DNA of 64,000 bases from Spirosoma validum (GCF_014699035.1 NZ_JACXAA010000002.1:906909-970908), one strand, 5' to 3'. Numbered from the stretch's first letter, positions 1-9,715 are shown. Notes: generated from the letters alone by a model not told the origin. Made by a program: numbers and translations.

Positions 1-1
1 T

Positions 2-691
2 TATGTCTATAAGGCCATAGTCTATCTGCTTTTAGTAGGCGTTGGTGTCAGTTGCCAGACAAATAACCTTGATCCTACCAACATCGATTCGAACTACTTT
101 CCGTTGGAAATCGGCGATTATTGGATTTACCAGGTAACGCAGGAAAATTATGCTGCCGCGAACTCCGCGAAAAAGAGCGTTTTTCAATTGCAGCAAAAAA
201 TCAGTAGTTCTTATACACAGAATGGTCAGTTATTGTACCTGATCGAAGAATCCGTTAAACGATCGGAACAGGCTGGATGGCAGCTCAATGCGATCCGTAC
301 GGTGTACAAAAACCTCAAGGAAGTCGTTAGTCTGGAACACAACGTGCCCATTGTGCGCATGGTTTTTCCTATCAATACGACGACCTCCTGGAATGTTAAT
401 GAATACAACGCTAACGCTGATACGTTGCTTCGATATCAGGATGCCGGAAAAACGTTTGCCGTTAGTAAACTTAATTTCGACCGTACCGTTTCGGTCTTCG
501 GGGCCGATGACTCAACATTGGTCAATCAGGAACGATATCGCCGGGTTTATGCCCAGAATGTTGGCTTAGTATACAGTGAGAATGTATCCCTGGCCTATTG
601 CCAATCGTCGGCCGCTTGCATCGGTAAAGCCATTATTGAATCTGGTACAAAACAGAAATGGGAATTACTTTCGACTAATCGTTTGCCGTAA
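2..691 (+). CDS. Putative lipoprotein, 5' end cut by window edge
   Basis: The reading frame is open from the first bases of the window; a TTG at 104 is an internal leucine, not a start. Translation upstream of 104 gives a hydrophobic stretch (IVYLLLVGVGVSC) ending in a lipobox-like GVSC, so the protein is probably a lipoprotein whose cysteine is encoded at 53-55. Only about 15 residues lie before the cysteine, so the true start is just outside the window. The mature part has about 210 residues, begins with a Thr/Asn-rich linker and then DYWIYQV, a pattern common in secreted Bacteroidota proteins of unknown function. A perfect inverted repeat follows the stop. Function unknown; lipoprotein status is inferred from the signal. 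Confidence 0.75.
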   Translation, partial: YVYKAIVYLLLVGVGVSCQTNNLDPTNIDSNYFPLEIGDYWIYQVTQENYAAANSAKKSVFQLQQKISSSYTQNGQLLYLIEESVKRSEQAGWQLNAIRTVYKNLKEVVSLEHNVPIVRMVFPINTTTSWNVNEYNANADTLLRYQDAGKTFAVSKLNFDRTVSVFGADDSTLVNQERYRRVYAQNVGLVYSENVSLAYCQSSAACIGKAIIESGTKQKWELLSTNRLP

Positions 692-706
692 ATAGGAAAC
701 GACAGT

Positions 707-769
707 AACCAGAAGCGGTCCTTTATAGTCATCTATTGTTAGAACGACTATAAAGGACCGCTTCTGGTT
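707..769. terminator. Bidirectional transcription terminator
   Basis: Two perfectly complementary 24-nt arms (707-730 and 746-769) are separated by a 15-nt loop. It lies between the convergent ends of the lipoprotein gene (stop at 691) and the C25 peptidase gene (stop at 788) and can serve both. No strong T-run follows on either strand, so the stem itself must do most of the work. Confidence 0.7.
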
Positions 770-787
770 ATTAAAAGGATCTATTAA

Positions 788-3700
788 TTACCGCTGCCAG
801 ATAATTTTTCCGCGATACGTTTCCGTACGGCCTTCTTTCCAGGTTAATCGCAGCGAGTAGATATACATACCGGGGGCTCCTCCCTGCCACAGAAACGAAT
901 TTTTGCCTGGATTAGCCGGGAACGCATCATCATAAACCTGAGCGCCCGACAAGCTATAAATTGTTAACCGGGAGTCGATAGGATAGTCCTGCGTGTTCAA
1001 CATCAGGTCAAAGTTTGCGTATGACGTAGCCGGATTCGGGTTGACCTGAAATGTAATCACTTCTTCTTTCCCGGCTACAGTCAAATCCAGGACGTAAGGC
1101 GGCTGTGTCTGGTTGCCAGCAGCATCTTTCCCGAAAACAATGAGCTGATACGTACTACCAGCTTGCAGAGCGAGATTCGTCGTTACCAACAACTGATTTT
1201 CAGAAACGGCTGATACAGACAGGGCCTTCGAGGAAATTTTTTGTGGAGCACAGGTTGCACATGTTTTCAGATACACGTCAATAGCCGTGGTATCTTTCGC
1301 CGAAAGCGCGTTCTGATCCAGCAGATAAATTTCTACGCGCGGATTGGTATTCACGACGGCCTGGTTTTCCCGAACAACCCCATTGACAAACACATTGATT
1401 GCCGGAGCCACTACGTCGGGCAACGCGTTGGCCGGATAGCTGCTCCCCTGTATCTGACTCCAGTCAATAGCCAGCGTGGCCGTGTTGTTCTTTTTGTCTA
1501 GTTCAACAATCTGGTTATCAGGATCGATAATCACCTCTAATTTCTGCAGATTAGCCTCTCTGGGAATTGTATAGACCAATGTATCCCGATAACGGAATGA
1601 GGTAAAACGTAGCGGGAAGCTAGTAGTAGTGCCACCGTTTGTCTTTTTTAGTGATACGGCTACAGATTGCCCAGATACGTATTTGCCAATATTGGCCAGC
1701 GGCATGACAATCCGGATGGAATCACCACCTTTGATCGAACCACCGCCTATGTTCGACTTAATATAAATACCTTTCTGGGCGAATGAAAAATCAGGATTCG
1801 GTAGCGGATATAGGCTTACAGCCGGATCGCCCTGCAAAACCATTTCCAGCATGACCGACGACTCGTAGGGGCCAATCGTTTCTTTTTCAAGAGCCTGATT
1901 CAATTGCTGTTGAACTTGCCCGAAAGGCATTCCGAGGGTGGCTGCGTTTGTGAACAGAGTAGAATAAAGTCGTGAAAGATACCACGTTGTTGATTGCTCA
2001 TAACTGTAATAGGAGTGAGCCAATACGAGACCCGCTCCTTTCTGAGGGGCCAGTAACCAATCCGTCGAGAGTGTATTGTATTTAGAAAAAATTTCGCCTA
2101 CTCCGCAGCCATTGAAGACCATAAGTGGATAATTCGTATTCCGAAAACCGTTTTCTACGGGGGAGGCAAACCCGAAATTCATGTCAGTAATTGAAGGACC
2201 GGCATGACCAAAAAAGGTAATCATGCTTACCCCATCGTTCACTATAGGAGCGATGTTGATCTTTTCAACTTCCTGAACGAACTGACTTTTGCTGAACGTA
2301 CTGATTTGACCACCTAACTGTCCATTATTGAAGATGGCCCCAAAGCTATCCATTGCTGAACGGAGGCTCTGCGCTTCAGGTTGCGTCTTCCCCCCGCTGA
2401 TATGAATGAGGTGCTTCCGCCAGATTCCGTTCGCCGTTGCCGATTCCATCTGTTTGACTTTGTCCAGATAGGCAATCACCTGATCATTAGTAACCACATT
2501 GAGTCGGCCGATCGGGATAGCTGGCGTGTTGATTGTATAATTACCCAGGCCTGCTGTCAGCAAGAGATCGGAACCAGGATATCCCACGGTAGGCACTAAA
2601 TCATCTTTGGTCGTTTTAACCGTATATGGATAGCTATTGGCACGCCCAATTAGCAGCAGATGTTTAATGCCTGTATTTGCTCGCATGTAGTCGGCAAACC
2701 GACGTAGTGCCAGCGGACTTCTCTCGCCATAGTTAAACTGATCGAAGAGCGAATCTGTCTCCGTAATAAACGGCGTGTAATGGCCTCCCTGGTCCGATGC
2801 CCGGTACGTTGCATACGTAGCGGCCGACTGGCGGAGGGATGCGTGGGTAATAATGGCATAATCGATCGCTTTTGGAAACGAAGCCGTAAAATGCGGGATC
2901 TGTATGGACAGCAGTTTCGCTGTTTGGTTTGTAATAAAAATAGTTCGGTTACGATCGACTGCATTTACAACAACCTGCGCCTGGCCGTTGCCCCCCTGAA
3001 CGGTTAAATATCGGCAATTCGCTTTATCCGTAATATCATAGGCGACAGAACCTGTAGGCGCATTCTGGATCGCCATCAGAGCTTGTTGACTCGCATTGGG
3101 CAGCACATGGAATACCTTGGTTGTTAGCCCGGCCATATCCAGCGCCTGCGGGTACGAAAGCTTTACGTATGAAATGGAATAATTGTTGGTCAGCGTATTT
3201 CGGATTGCTTTGAAGTTTACCGTAAGCTGCTCGTTTAAAAGCGTACTTGGATTAACGGTGGTCTGGAATGTCGGCGCTGCATAACCCGTAAACGCCAGCG
3301 TAGTTAATGGCGTAGTCGCCGAATTTAACAGCACCTCTACCTGGTGGTAGGCGTTATCGCGACCATTGATCATGCCCGACAACGTAATGGGCCAGTCGTT
3401 CGTTACGCGCCCCGCCAATTTTAGCTGAACAACGCCAAGCGAATCCTGCGTAAGCAACGTACCAGACCAACCTTCGCCTGGCTCGAAATAACTCTGCTGA
3501 ATGAAGGGCTCTGTATTGATAAGATTATTGAAGGTCCACTCACTGGTAAATGCCCGTACGGTTTCTTCGACGTGGAATTTCTCCGGCGTAAGGCCTTGAG
3601 CTGAGTTGTTCAGCTCCGGCATCCGTTTTCCGGCTGTTGCGGGGGCGCTCGTTAAAAAATAAGCTGTTACGTCGGTATATAGCGTTTGGTAAGGATGAGG

Positions 3701-4045
3701 CCGCTTCTGAGGACGGTAAAGCAGCGTATCCTGACTACCATCATTACCTTCTCCGTAAAATTCTACGTAATCCTGCGCGTCGAAAACCCCGTCTTTCTCA
3801 CCCACGACCCGAATGGCCATTTCCTTTCCTCTGAAAAACAGTTGCCAGCTTGTTGGATTTGTCTGGACGAACGACGGATCGACAGTTTTAATATCCTGAT
3901 AACTTACCCGATAAACACCCGTCTGATTTACCGAAAACTTTAGGTACTTCTGACCAGGACGAATCCATTCGTTGCCGAACTGATTTTGCGCGTTTACCGT
4001 CAGAGCACCGACCAAACACCAGATTAATAGTAACCCATGCTTCAT
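788..4045 (-). CDS. Gingipain-family (C25) cysteine peptidase, PorU-like, with T9SS C-terminal sorting region
   Basis: 1085 residues with a signal peptide (LLLIWCLVGALTVNAQ). The central region has the C25 caspase-like fold signatures: histidine in FFGHAG (H614) and cysteine in FNGCGVGE (C647) are the expected catalytic dyad. The last about 85 residues (NPNPATSYANFDL, then LTIYSLSGAQVY, GMYIYSLRL) are a typical type A type IX secretion sorting domain. Family knowledge: C25 proteins of this size in Bacteroidota are PorU-type sortases, which cleave sorting domains and attach cargo at the surface, or secreted gingipain-like proteases. The presence of its own sorting domain fits the PorU2-like subgroup (inference). 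It is single, with terminators on its 3' side and a TATCTTTG promoter element at 4164-4171. The alternative is a secreted protease without sortase activity. Confidence 0.85.
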   Translation of the reverse strand: MKHGLLLIWCLVGALTVNAQNQFGNEWIRPGQKYLKFSVNQTGVYRVSYQDIKTVDPSFVQTNPTSWQLFFRGKEMAIRVVGEKDGVFDAQDYVEFYGEGNDGSQDTLLYRPQKRPHPYQTLYTDVTAYFLTSAPATAGKRMPELNNSAQGLTPEKFHVEETVRAFTSEWTFNNLINTEPFIQQSYFEPGEGWSGTLLTQDSLGVVQLKLAGRVTNDWPITLSGMINGRDNAYHQVEVLLNSATTPLTTLAFTGYAAPTFQTTVNPSTLLNEQLTVNFKAIRNTLTNNYSISYVKLSYPQALDMAGLTTKVFHVLPNASQQALMAIQNAPTGSVAYDITDKANCRYLTVQGGNGQAQVVVNAVDRNRTIFITNQTAKLLSIQIPHFTASFPKAIDYAIITHASLRQSAATYATYRASDQGGHYTPFITETDSLFDQFNYGERSPLALRRFADYMRANTGIKHLLLIGRANSYPYTVKTTKDDLVPTVGYPGSDLLLTAGLGNYTINTPAIPIGRLNVVTNDQVIAYLDKVKQMESATANGIWRKHLIHISGGKTQPEAQSLRSAMDSFGAIFNNGQLGGQISTFSKSQFVQEVEKINIAPIVNDGVSMITFFGHAGPSITDMNFGFASPVENGFRNTNYPLMVFNGCGVGEIFSKYNTLSTDWLLAPQKGAGLVLAHSYYSYEQSTTWYLSRLYSTLFTNAATLGMPFGQVQQQLNQALEKETIGPYESSVMLEMVLQGDPAVSLYPLPNPDFSFAQKGIYIKSNIGGGSIKGGDSIRIVMPLANIGKYVSGQSVAVSLKKTNGGTTTSFPLRFTSFRYRDTLVYTIPREANLQKLEVIIDPDNQIVELDKKNNTATLAIDWSQIQGSSYPANALPDVVAPAINVFVNGVVRENQAVVNTNPRVEIYLLDQNALSAKDTTAIDVYLKTCATCAPQKISSKALSVSAVSENQLLVTTNLALQAGSTYQLIVFGKDAAGNQTQPPYVLDLTVAGKEEVITFQVNPNPATSYANFDLMLNTQDYPIDSRLTIYSLSGAQVYDDAFPANPGKNSFLWQGGAPGMYIYSLRLTWKEGRTETYRGKIIWQR

Positions 4046-4163
4046 ACTAAACTTCTTGATTTACTGCATACACGTTGCCTGGCTGCGATCAGGAGAATGG
4101 CTGTTTCTATAAGAAGCAGTTAGGTCGCGAGTTGACCGGCGATTGCATGTATACTCTTTCCTT

Positions 4164-4171
4164 CAAAGATA
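4164..4171 (-). promoter_or_regulatory. Candidate -7 promoter element for the C25 peptidase gene
   Basis: The minus strand reads TATCTTTG, an exact match to the Bacteroidota -7 consensus TAnnTTTG, about 118 nt upstream of the start codon at 4045. A clean TTG at the expected -33 distance is not visible, so the call rests on the -7 element alone. Confidence 0.4.
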
Positions 4172-4322
4172 ACAGGAACACTTGAATTAACAGAGGGTCA
4201 ACTAGTTTATAGGTAGCTGAATACGACCGATTTTAACCGTTATTTCATAAAGGGGAAGAGATTCTGATTCCGGCCAGGCTTTAGGGTAAATGAGAATCGT
4301 AAAGAATCCAGATGAGGTTTGA

Positions 4323-5675
4323 TCAGGAAGGAACCTGAGTCGTTGAAGGAATTAAAGGCACCAGTACGTCAAAGGCGTCTTCTGATTCGTAAATGTCAAT
4401 GGGAGGCTGATTCAGTAATCGGTACTTCATGTTAATATTCTGAAGCCCCTTTTTAGTCGATGTAAACCGGTTGATACCCTTTCGCTGGAGATTATTTCGT
4501 ACGACCAGAACCGTGCTGTTCTTCGTGAAAATCTGAATTGTCAACGGGTAATTCGGAGAAACAACATTATGTTTTACGGCATTTTCGATCAGCAGTTGCA
4601 GGGTTAAGGGTGGGAGCAGGCATTCATGACAGGCATCGTCAATATCAACCGCTAAGGAAATTCCCTGACCGTAACGTGTTCTCAGCAGATGGTAGTAGGA
4701 ATTGATGAACTTCATTTCCGTTTCCAGAGATGCCAGTTCACGATCATTAGCCTGAAGCAGATATCGATATACGCTCGATAGTTCGTCAACAAACCGTTCT
4801 GCTTTCGAGGGGTCGTCGGCAATTAGCGCTGATAACGAATTCAGGCTGTTGAACAGAAAATGCGGACTTAGTTGCGCCTGTAGCGCCCGCATATGCATCT
4901 CATCTACCTCTTGCTGAAGCGATTGCACTACCTGTTCCGCTTCGGAATAATCGCGGTGCCGACGTTCTCGCTCACGGGTAAGTGCTTGCTCGACCAGTGC
5001 CTTTTTGTGAATATCACGGCGATGACGATACGCTAAACCCGTTGAAAAAAAGACGAGTTCGAGTACAATGCCAATTTGCAGATACGTCAACGGTTCCCGC
5101 CAGAAAAGATTAGGGCCAGTTAGAGGTAACGCCATGGTTAAAATCATAGCTGTTAGCGCACCCAGCACCAGCAGGCAGGAGCCCGTAATAAAGAACCGTC
5201 CGACGGGATCTTTGCGCTTGTAAATCGTAACAATAATATAACCGGATAGAACGGCAAGAGCTGAGCGTACACCCGTATGAATAATTTCATGAACCGGGTT
5301 TTGCCAAAGATCCGACAAAAAGCAAAAGCTGATTTCAAGCAGAATGTAGGCGATTAAACCCCCTTGCGCTATTCGAAACAGACGTAATAACGTAGGACGG
5401 TAGTCGCGCAGATTCAGAAACGTAATTGTAAAATCATAATACACGTAGTAGGCCACCATCGGCCCAACAATTCGTATAAAATGAGTGATATTATCGGGGA
5501 AACTGCCGATGGATCGCAATGAAAAGTAGCTTAACCAGACTAGCAGGTAAATTGTGTATAAACCGTAGATACGCTCTCGATAAAGGCTCCATTGCACAAG
5601 ATTGTACAACAGTAGCGCTATCATCATGCCCAGAAAGAGGAATAGCCAGGATTCGTATCCCATAGTCTTTAGCAC
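4323..5675 (-). CDS. Membrane sensor histidine kinase, LytS/YehU type, with seven-helix sensor
   Basis: 450 residues from a GTG start at 5675; an ATG four codons later (5663) is an equally good start. Residues 8-215 form about seven hydrophobic helices, like the 7TMR-DISM sensor membrane region but without the usual extracellular domain in front. A coiled-coil-like linker (225-262, Arg/Glu-rich) leads to a His_kinase domain: QLSPHFLFNSLNS carries the phospho-accepting H272, and LLIENAVKHN (N365) is the N-box of the ATPase. Kinases of this family normally pair with LytTR response regulators, but none is adjacent; the nearest regulator is the NarL-type gene at 6546 on the other strand. The signal sensed is unknown. 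Orphan status is what the window shows; the partner may lie elsewhere. Confidence 0.85.
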   Translation of the reverse strand: MLKTMGYESWLFLFLGMMIALLLYNLVQWSLYRERIYGLYTIYLLVWLSYFSLRSIGSFPDNITHFIRIVGPMVAYYVYYDFTITFLNLRDYRPTLLRLFRIAQGGLIAYILLEISFCFLSDLWQNPVHEIIHTGVRSALAVLSGYIIVTIYKRKDPVGRFFITGSCLLVLGALTAMILTMALPLTGPNLFWREPLTYLQIGIVLELVFFSTGLAYRHRRDIHKKALVEQALTRERERRHRDYSEAEQVVQSLQQEVDEMHMRALQAQLSPHFLFNSLNSLSALIADDPSKAERFVDELSSVYRYLLQANDRELASLETEMKFINSYYHLLRTRYGQGISLAVDIDDACHECLLPPLTLQLLIENAVKHNVVSPNYPLTIQIFTKNSTVLVVRNNLQRKGINRFTSTKKGLQNINMKYRLLNQPPIDIYESEDAFDVLVPLIPSTTQVPS

Positions 5676-5830
5676 CTGTAGATTAGAAAGACAGCATAAA
5701 ATTAAGAAAGCCGCACCGAAAAATGGTCAAATAGTTTAACCAGCGGTAATAACTGAACGATTAGCGGCTTAAAAGATTGAGCGTTTTGTTACTATGGGAG
5801 TCGTATCGAATAAAAATAGTTGGTTGATTT

Positions 5831-5873
5831 ATAAACAAAAAGACCCTCGTTACCAAGGGTCCTTTTGTTTATA
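5831..5873 (-). terminator. Intrinsic terminator of the small lipoprotein gene
   Basis: An inverted repeat pairs ATAAACAAAAAGACCCT with AAGGGTCCTTTTGTTTAT around a short loop, 15 nt beyond the stop of the gene at 5888. AT-rich stem ends supply the T-tract on the minus strand. Confidence 0.7.
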
Positions 5874-5887
5874 AGACGAGTCAGCGA

Positions 5888-6091
5888 TTACTTAATCGAA
5901 TCCTTTTTCGTAGTATCAGTCGACATGGTTGATGTCGTGTCGCCTGTCGCGGTTGTGCTTGTTGAGTCTGTAGAGGTGCTCATGGTAGAGGTACTATCCG
6001 ATACGGTCGTTGACGTAGATTCGGTTTTACTGCTGGAACAAGCTGTAGCCAAAGCGATCATTGAGAGTAGGAAAAAAGCAGATTTTGCCAT
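5888..6091 (-). CDS. Small Ser/Thr-rich lipoprotein
   Basis: 67 residues. A lipoprotein signal (AFFLLSMIALATAC) places the lipidated cysteine at residue 18. The mature 50 residues consist almost only of Ser, Thr and Asp with a few Met and Lys (STSTTVSDSTSTM and similar), a low-complexity, probably disordered and acidic tail ending in KKDSIK. It is flanked by its own terminator. Such short lipid-anchored Ser/Thr/Asp peptides are frequent in Cytophagales but uncharacterised; the tail could be a flexible surface spacer or a target for O-glycosylation, both of which are inference. Confidence 0.7.
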   Translation of the reverse strand: MAKSAFFLLSMIALATACSSSKTESTSTTVSDSTSTMSTSTDSTSTTATGDTTSTMSTDTTKKDSIK

Positions 6092-6545
6092 GTTTATACG
6101 TAGTTAAATTGAGTTGAAATATCTTAATGTCTAGTATTAATGCGCATAATCGAGAAAAGTAACCCATTAAATTTCGTAAAGTTCAGGCTCAACCGAAGAT
6201 TTGGAGTGAATTTCCTGAAGAAAGAACGTACCTGGACCCCTTTAGACCAGCTTTGTTTTCAGGAAATCTAGGTTCATCTCCAGGCTAGTGCTGCGACCGC
6301 TTCGTTACAGCGAGCAGGAGCGATGTTAGTACCAAATGCCAACTATACACATACCTACACGCCACTTTTTTCAGCGTTTCATTCGTAGGCTGAAATACCC
6401 ACGTTACTACGTGAAACTGAACCGTTGCTTCCGAGACACAAATAGCTACATACTTACAGATCAATAAATGCAGAAGAATAGATGTTACTTTCTATTGAAG
6501 CAGTAGCATATATGGACGTAGCTATTCACGTCATTTTCCGGAATC
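6092..6545. other. Intergenic region without a recognised gene
   Basis: 454 bases between the divergent small lipoprotein and the NarL-type regulator. It must hold both promoters, but no exact TAnnTTTG element facing either gene was found. A weak inverted repeat (TTTCCTGAA near 6211 and TTCAGGAAA near 6256) is present. No convincing ORF. Confidence 0.4.
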
Positions 6546-7187
6546 ATGAGTTTTATGGATAAATCGGTACGTATACTAGTGGCTGATAAGCAGCCGATTG
6601 TAATCCATGCTTTGACGGACCTGCTGGAAGAAGATAGTAAAGTAACCATCGTCGGAAAAACGTTTGTACCGAACGAGGTGCCCGAATTGGTCACGATCTC
6701 GTCGCCCCATATACTGATTACAGATCTATGGTTTGATGATCAACTCTCGGGTATGGCGTCCATTGAGACGCTTCGAGTGCGTTATCCCGGTCTGAAAGTC
6801 ATTCTGTTTACAGCTGAAAACTCTCCAGATATCGTGCGACAGGCACACCGGACTCGACTTGAAGGGTTTGTTTTAAAAACAGATAAGCTGGAAGAAATTA
6901 AAATAGCTATACAGCAGGTAGTAAATGGGCATTTCTATTACAGTCCCCGGTTGATCAGCTCCTTATTCACATCTACCCAGTCGGCCGGGCCTTCCCTTGA
7001 CCAGTTAACACCAAAAGAACAGAGCGTTTTACGACAATATGCCAGAGGCATGATGCCGAAGGAATTCGCGTCTGATCTAAATATTAAACCCTCTACTGCC
7101 GAAACCCACCTCCGTAATATTAAGCAGACGCTGGGGTTTCGGAATACGGTCGAACTGCTACGTTGGGCCTGGCAGCAGGGATTCTAA
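6546..7187 (+). CDS. NarL/FixJ-type response regulator with LuxR HTH domain
   Basis: 213 residues. The N-terminal receiver domain (about 8-125) has the phospho-acceptor D60 in ILITDLWF, the switch threonine in LFTAEN and the conserved lysine in FVLKTD. The first acidic pocket is reduced: VADKQP contains one aspartate where many receivers have two. The C-terminal LuxR-type helix-turn-helix (about 150-213) reads LTPKEQSVLRQYARGM, then SDLNIKPSTAETHLRNIKQTLG. It is predicted to be a DNA-binding regulator controlled by phosphorylation. No kinase of the matching HisKA_3 family lies beside it. The start ATG at 6546 is followed by a second ATG at 6555, which could also be used. Confidence 0.9.
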   Translation: MSFMDKSVRILVADKQPIVIHALTDLLEEDSKVTIVGKTFVPNEVPELVTISSPHILITDLWFDDQLSGMASIETLRVRYPGLKVILFTAENSPDIVRQAHRTRLEGFVLKTDKLEEIKIAIQQVVNGHFYYSPRLISSLFTSTQSAGPSLDQLTPKEQSVLRQYARGMMPKEFASDLNIKPSTAETHLRNIKQTLGFRNTVELLRWAWQQGF

Positions 7188-7305
7188 CAAGAGTACCTAC
7201 GGTTTTTCGCTAGATGCGTCTGGCGAAAAAGAGGAGCGTTCAGTACGGTAAACAGGGTTTTCCCACCATCTGAAAAGCAGGAATTTTACCCCCGAGTTTA
7301 AATCT

Positions 7306-8037
7306 ATGTTTAACTATTCTTCCACAACTATGCAACCAATCTACCATGTGTGTGCCCGCTACGTTTCGTACGCAGCCATTTTTTTGTTATCCTTTGCTTT
7401 TGACGGCTGCACAGACCATCAGACTCCACCACCGCCATCCACCGATCCACCAACGGGCGATTTCAGCGACGACATTAAAAAGGCAATTACACAGGATAAT
7501 ATTGACAAAATCCGAGAGTTGGGTGTAAATGTCTGTGAAGGACAAACGGTAACAAATGTTGAAGGGGTTTATTTTATGGCACCGAATATAAAAACAAAAA
7601 CAACTGTACCGGGCGATAATGCGAATAACTTCTACGATTATATTTACCGATTTAAAAACCAGACTACGGATTTAAAAATAGAGGTTGACTACAAATCTGA
7701 TGGTGGTGGTGATGTAGGGCTTGATATAAAGGGATTTATATCTGGAAACGGAACCTGCTTTACCATATTTGTTCTTGGAGAAGGACAGGTTGAAAATAAT
7801 AAGTACCGTGCGCTTACTGTATACTCTGGTGAAAAAACAGCTACGGGAATTAAAAATCTTCAAAACGCTTTTTTAATGCTGGAAGATTATGGAGACCCCA
7901 ATGATATTTTTATCCCTGTCAATACAGGTCGTGCATTTAAAGACGGAAATGGTTTTTCAGAATCTAGAAATTCATTCAGAAAAGCAGCAAAAATAGATGG
8001 AGACGTATTGTATGTACGGCCATATTTTAGAAATTAA
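7306..8037 (+). CDS. Putative lipoprotein of unknown function
   Basis: 243 residues from 7306, or 235 from the ATG at 7330. A hydrophobic segment (YAAIFLLSFAFDGC) ends in a lipobox-like FDGC, followed by a proline-rich linker (TPPPPSTDPPTG). The mature domain of about 190 residues alternates charged helical and beta segments (DDIKKAITQDNIDKIRELG, later VYFMAPNIKTKTTV) and has two further cysteines (VNVCEGQ, GNGTCFTIF). Codon use is more AT-rich than in the neighbours from about 7550 onward. A strong terminator follows at 8073. I do not recognise the family. Confidence 0.75.
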   Translation: MFNYSSTTMQPIYHVCARYVSYAAIFLLSFAFDGCTDHQTPPPPSTDPPTGDFSDDIKKAITQDNIDKIRELGVNVCEGQTVTNVEGVYFMAPNIKTKTTVPGDNANNFYDYIYRFKNQTTDLKIEVDYKSDGGGDVGLDIKGFISGNGTCFTIFVLGEGQVENNKYRALTVYSGEKTATGIKNLQNAFLMLEDYGDPNDIFIPVNTGRAFKDGNGFSESRNSFRKAAKIDGDVLYVRPYFRN

Positions 8038-8072
8038 TTCGCTATAGCAGTCTAAATACCAATTAAATAGCC

Positions 8073-8105
8073 AGACGGCTCCTGTGTAGGGAGCCGTCTT
8101 TTTTA
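8073..8105 (+). terminator. Intrinsic terminator
   Basis: 10-bp perfect GC-rich stem (AGACGGCTCC/GGAGCCGTCT) with a 7-nt loop, followed by a run of T. It ends transcription of the lipoprotein gene 35 bases upstream. Confidence 0.85.
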
Positions 8106-8153
8106 TAGGCTAATAAAGATTTGGAATTCGTTTCAACGCTGTTTCATTGCCAT

Positions 8154-8161
8154 TACCTTTG
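8154..8161 (+). promoter_or_regulatory. Candidate -7 promoter element of the fumarase gene
   Basis: TACCTTTG matches the Bacteroidota -7 consensus TAnnTTTG and lies 79 nt upstream of the fumarase ATG, just past the previous terminator. No ideal TTG is present at -33. Confidence 0.45.
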
Positions 8162-8239
8162 CAGCCAATAGAAACAGTGTGATGAAACCAACCCGCAAAA
8201 AATAGTCGCGCGTTCATTAACCCTTTCGCTTATTTATTC

Positions 8240-9640
8240 ATGGAATACCGCATCGAAAAAGACACGATGGGCCAGGTACAGGTTCCGGCCAACGTTTATT
8301 GGGGCGCCCAAACCCAGCGCTCGATCGAAAACTTCAAAATTGCTCAGGACATTAATAAAATGCCCCGCGAGATCATCCGGGCATTTGCGTATCTCAAGAA
8401 AGCTGCCGCGCTGACAAACCTTGATGCGGGCGTATTACCACAAGAAAAGAGTGACTTAATCGGTCAGGTTTGCGATGAAATTCTCGAAGGGAAACTGGAT
8501 GATCAGTTTCCGCTCGTAGTTTGGCAAACGGGTTCAGGGACGCAGTCGAACATGAACGTCAACGAGGTCGTGGCCTATCGTGGGCACGTAGTACACGGCG
8601 GCCAGCTTACCGACGAGAAGAAATTTCTGCATCCGAATGATGATGTCAATAAGTCACAATCGTCGAACGATACGTTCCCGACGGCTATGCACATTGCGGC
8701 CTATAAAATCCTGCTGGACGTAACGATTCCGGGGATTACGAAACTGCGCGATACGCTGGCAGCTAAGTCGAAACAATTCATGCACGTAGTCAAAATCGGT
8801 CGGACACACTTTATGGATGCGACGCCGTTAACGGTGGGGCAGGAGTTTTCGGGATACGTATCGCAACTCGACCACGGTCTACGGGCGATAAATAATACGT
8901 TGGCTCACTTGAGCGAACTGGCCCTCGGCGGAACGGCTGTTGGTACGGGGATTAACACGCCCCCCGACTATTCGGAGAACGTAGCGAAACACATTGCCGA
9001 TCTGACGGGCCTGCCATTCATAACGGCCGAAAATAAATTTGAAGCACTAGCCGCACACGACGCCATTGTTGAAGCCCATGGTGCCCTGAAAACCGTAGCC
9101 GCCAGCCTGATGAAAATCGGCAACGACATTCGGATGTTGTCATCAGGTCCACGGGCCGGTATCGGTGAGTTACACATTCCTGATAACGAGCCGGGTTCTT
9201 CGATTATGCCGGGTAAAGTAAACCCAACCCAATGTGAAGCGATGACGATGGTAGCGGCCCAGGTGATGGGTAACGACGTAGCGATCAACATTGGTGGCAT
9301 GACAGGGCACTTCGAACTGAACGTATTCAAACCGGTCATGATCTACAATTTCATTCACTCGGCTCGTTTGATTGGCGACGTATGCGTATCGTTCAACGAC
9401 AAGTGCGCCGAAGGCATCGAACCAATCGAAGCCAACATTAAAAAACACGTCGATTCATCCCTCATGCTCGTTACGGCGCTGAACACCAAAATCGGCTATT
9501 ACAAAGCCGCTGAAATTGCTCAGACCGCTCATAAAAACGGCTCTACACTGAAAGAAACAGCTCTCAAACTTGGCTACCTTACAGAAGAAGAATTCAACGA
9601 ATGGGTGAAGCCGGAAGATATGGTAGGAGCGATCAACTAA
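8240..9640 (+). CDS. fumC: Class II fumarate hydratase (fumarase C)
   Basis: 466 residues, the usual length of class II fumarases. It interconverts fumarate and L-malate in the TCA cycle, in the cytosol, without an iron-sulfur cluster. The superfamily signature [11 protein letters not shown] is at 319-329, with the catalytic serine in that loop; the substrate-contact motifs [10 protein letters not shown] (about 98-107), [10 protein letters not shown] and [20 protein letters not shown] are intact. The TGSGTQ and SSND motifs and the length separate it from aspartase and argininosuccinate lyase. It is transcribed alone, with a candidate promoter at 8154 and a hairpin at 9664. Malate:quinone oxidoreductase, which uses its product, is encoded at 48123. 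Confidence 0.97.
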   Translation: MEYRIEKDTMGQVQVPANVYWGAQTQRSIENFKIAQDINKMPREIIRAFAYLKKAAALTNLDAGVLPQEKSDLIGQVCDEILEGKLDDQFPLVVWQTGSGTQSNMNVNEVVAYRGHVVHGGQLTDEKKFLHPNDDVNKSQSSNDTFPTAMHIAAYKILLDVTIPGITKLRDTLAAKSKQFMHVVKIGRTHFMDATPLTVGQEFSGYVSQLDHGLRAINNTLAHLSELALGGTAVGTGINTPPDYSENVAKHIADLTGLPFITAENKFEALAAHDAIVEAHGALKTVAASLMKIGNDIRMLSSGPRAGIGELHIPDNEPGSSIMPGKVNPTQCEAMTMVAAQVMGNDVAINIGGMTGHFELNVFKPVMIYNFIHSARLIGDVCVSFNDKCAEGIEPIEANIKKHVDSSLMLVTALNTKIGYYKAAEIAQTAHKNGSTLKETALKLGYLTEEEFNEWVKPEDMVGAIN

Positions 9641-9663
9641 GACTCCAACAGCTGTACTAATCT

Positions 9664-9715
9664 GTACTTTAATAGGTTAGGCAATACCGTGCCTATCCTA
9701 TTAAAGTACTTCATT
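9664..9715 (+). terminator. Probable terminator after fumarase
   Basis: A near-perfect stem of about 20 bp (GTACTTTAATAGGTTAGGCA against TGCCTATCCTATTAAAGTAC, one mismatch) starts 24 nt after the stop codon and is followed by a short T-rich stretch. Confidence 0.65.

Noticed and set aside
104..106. TTG at 104 as start of the first gene
   Set aside because: The frame stays open upstream and encodes a lipoprotein signal, so the gene continues beyond the window edge.
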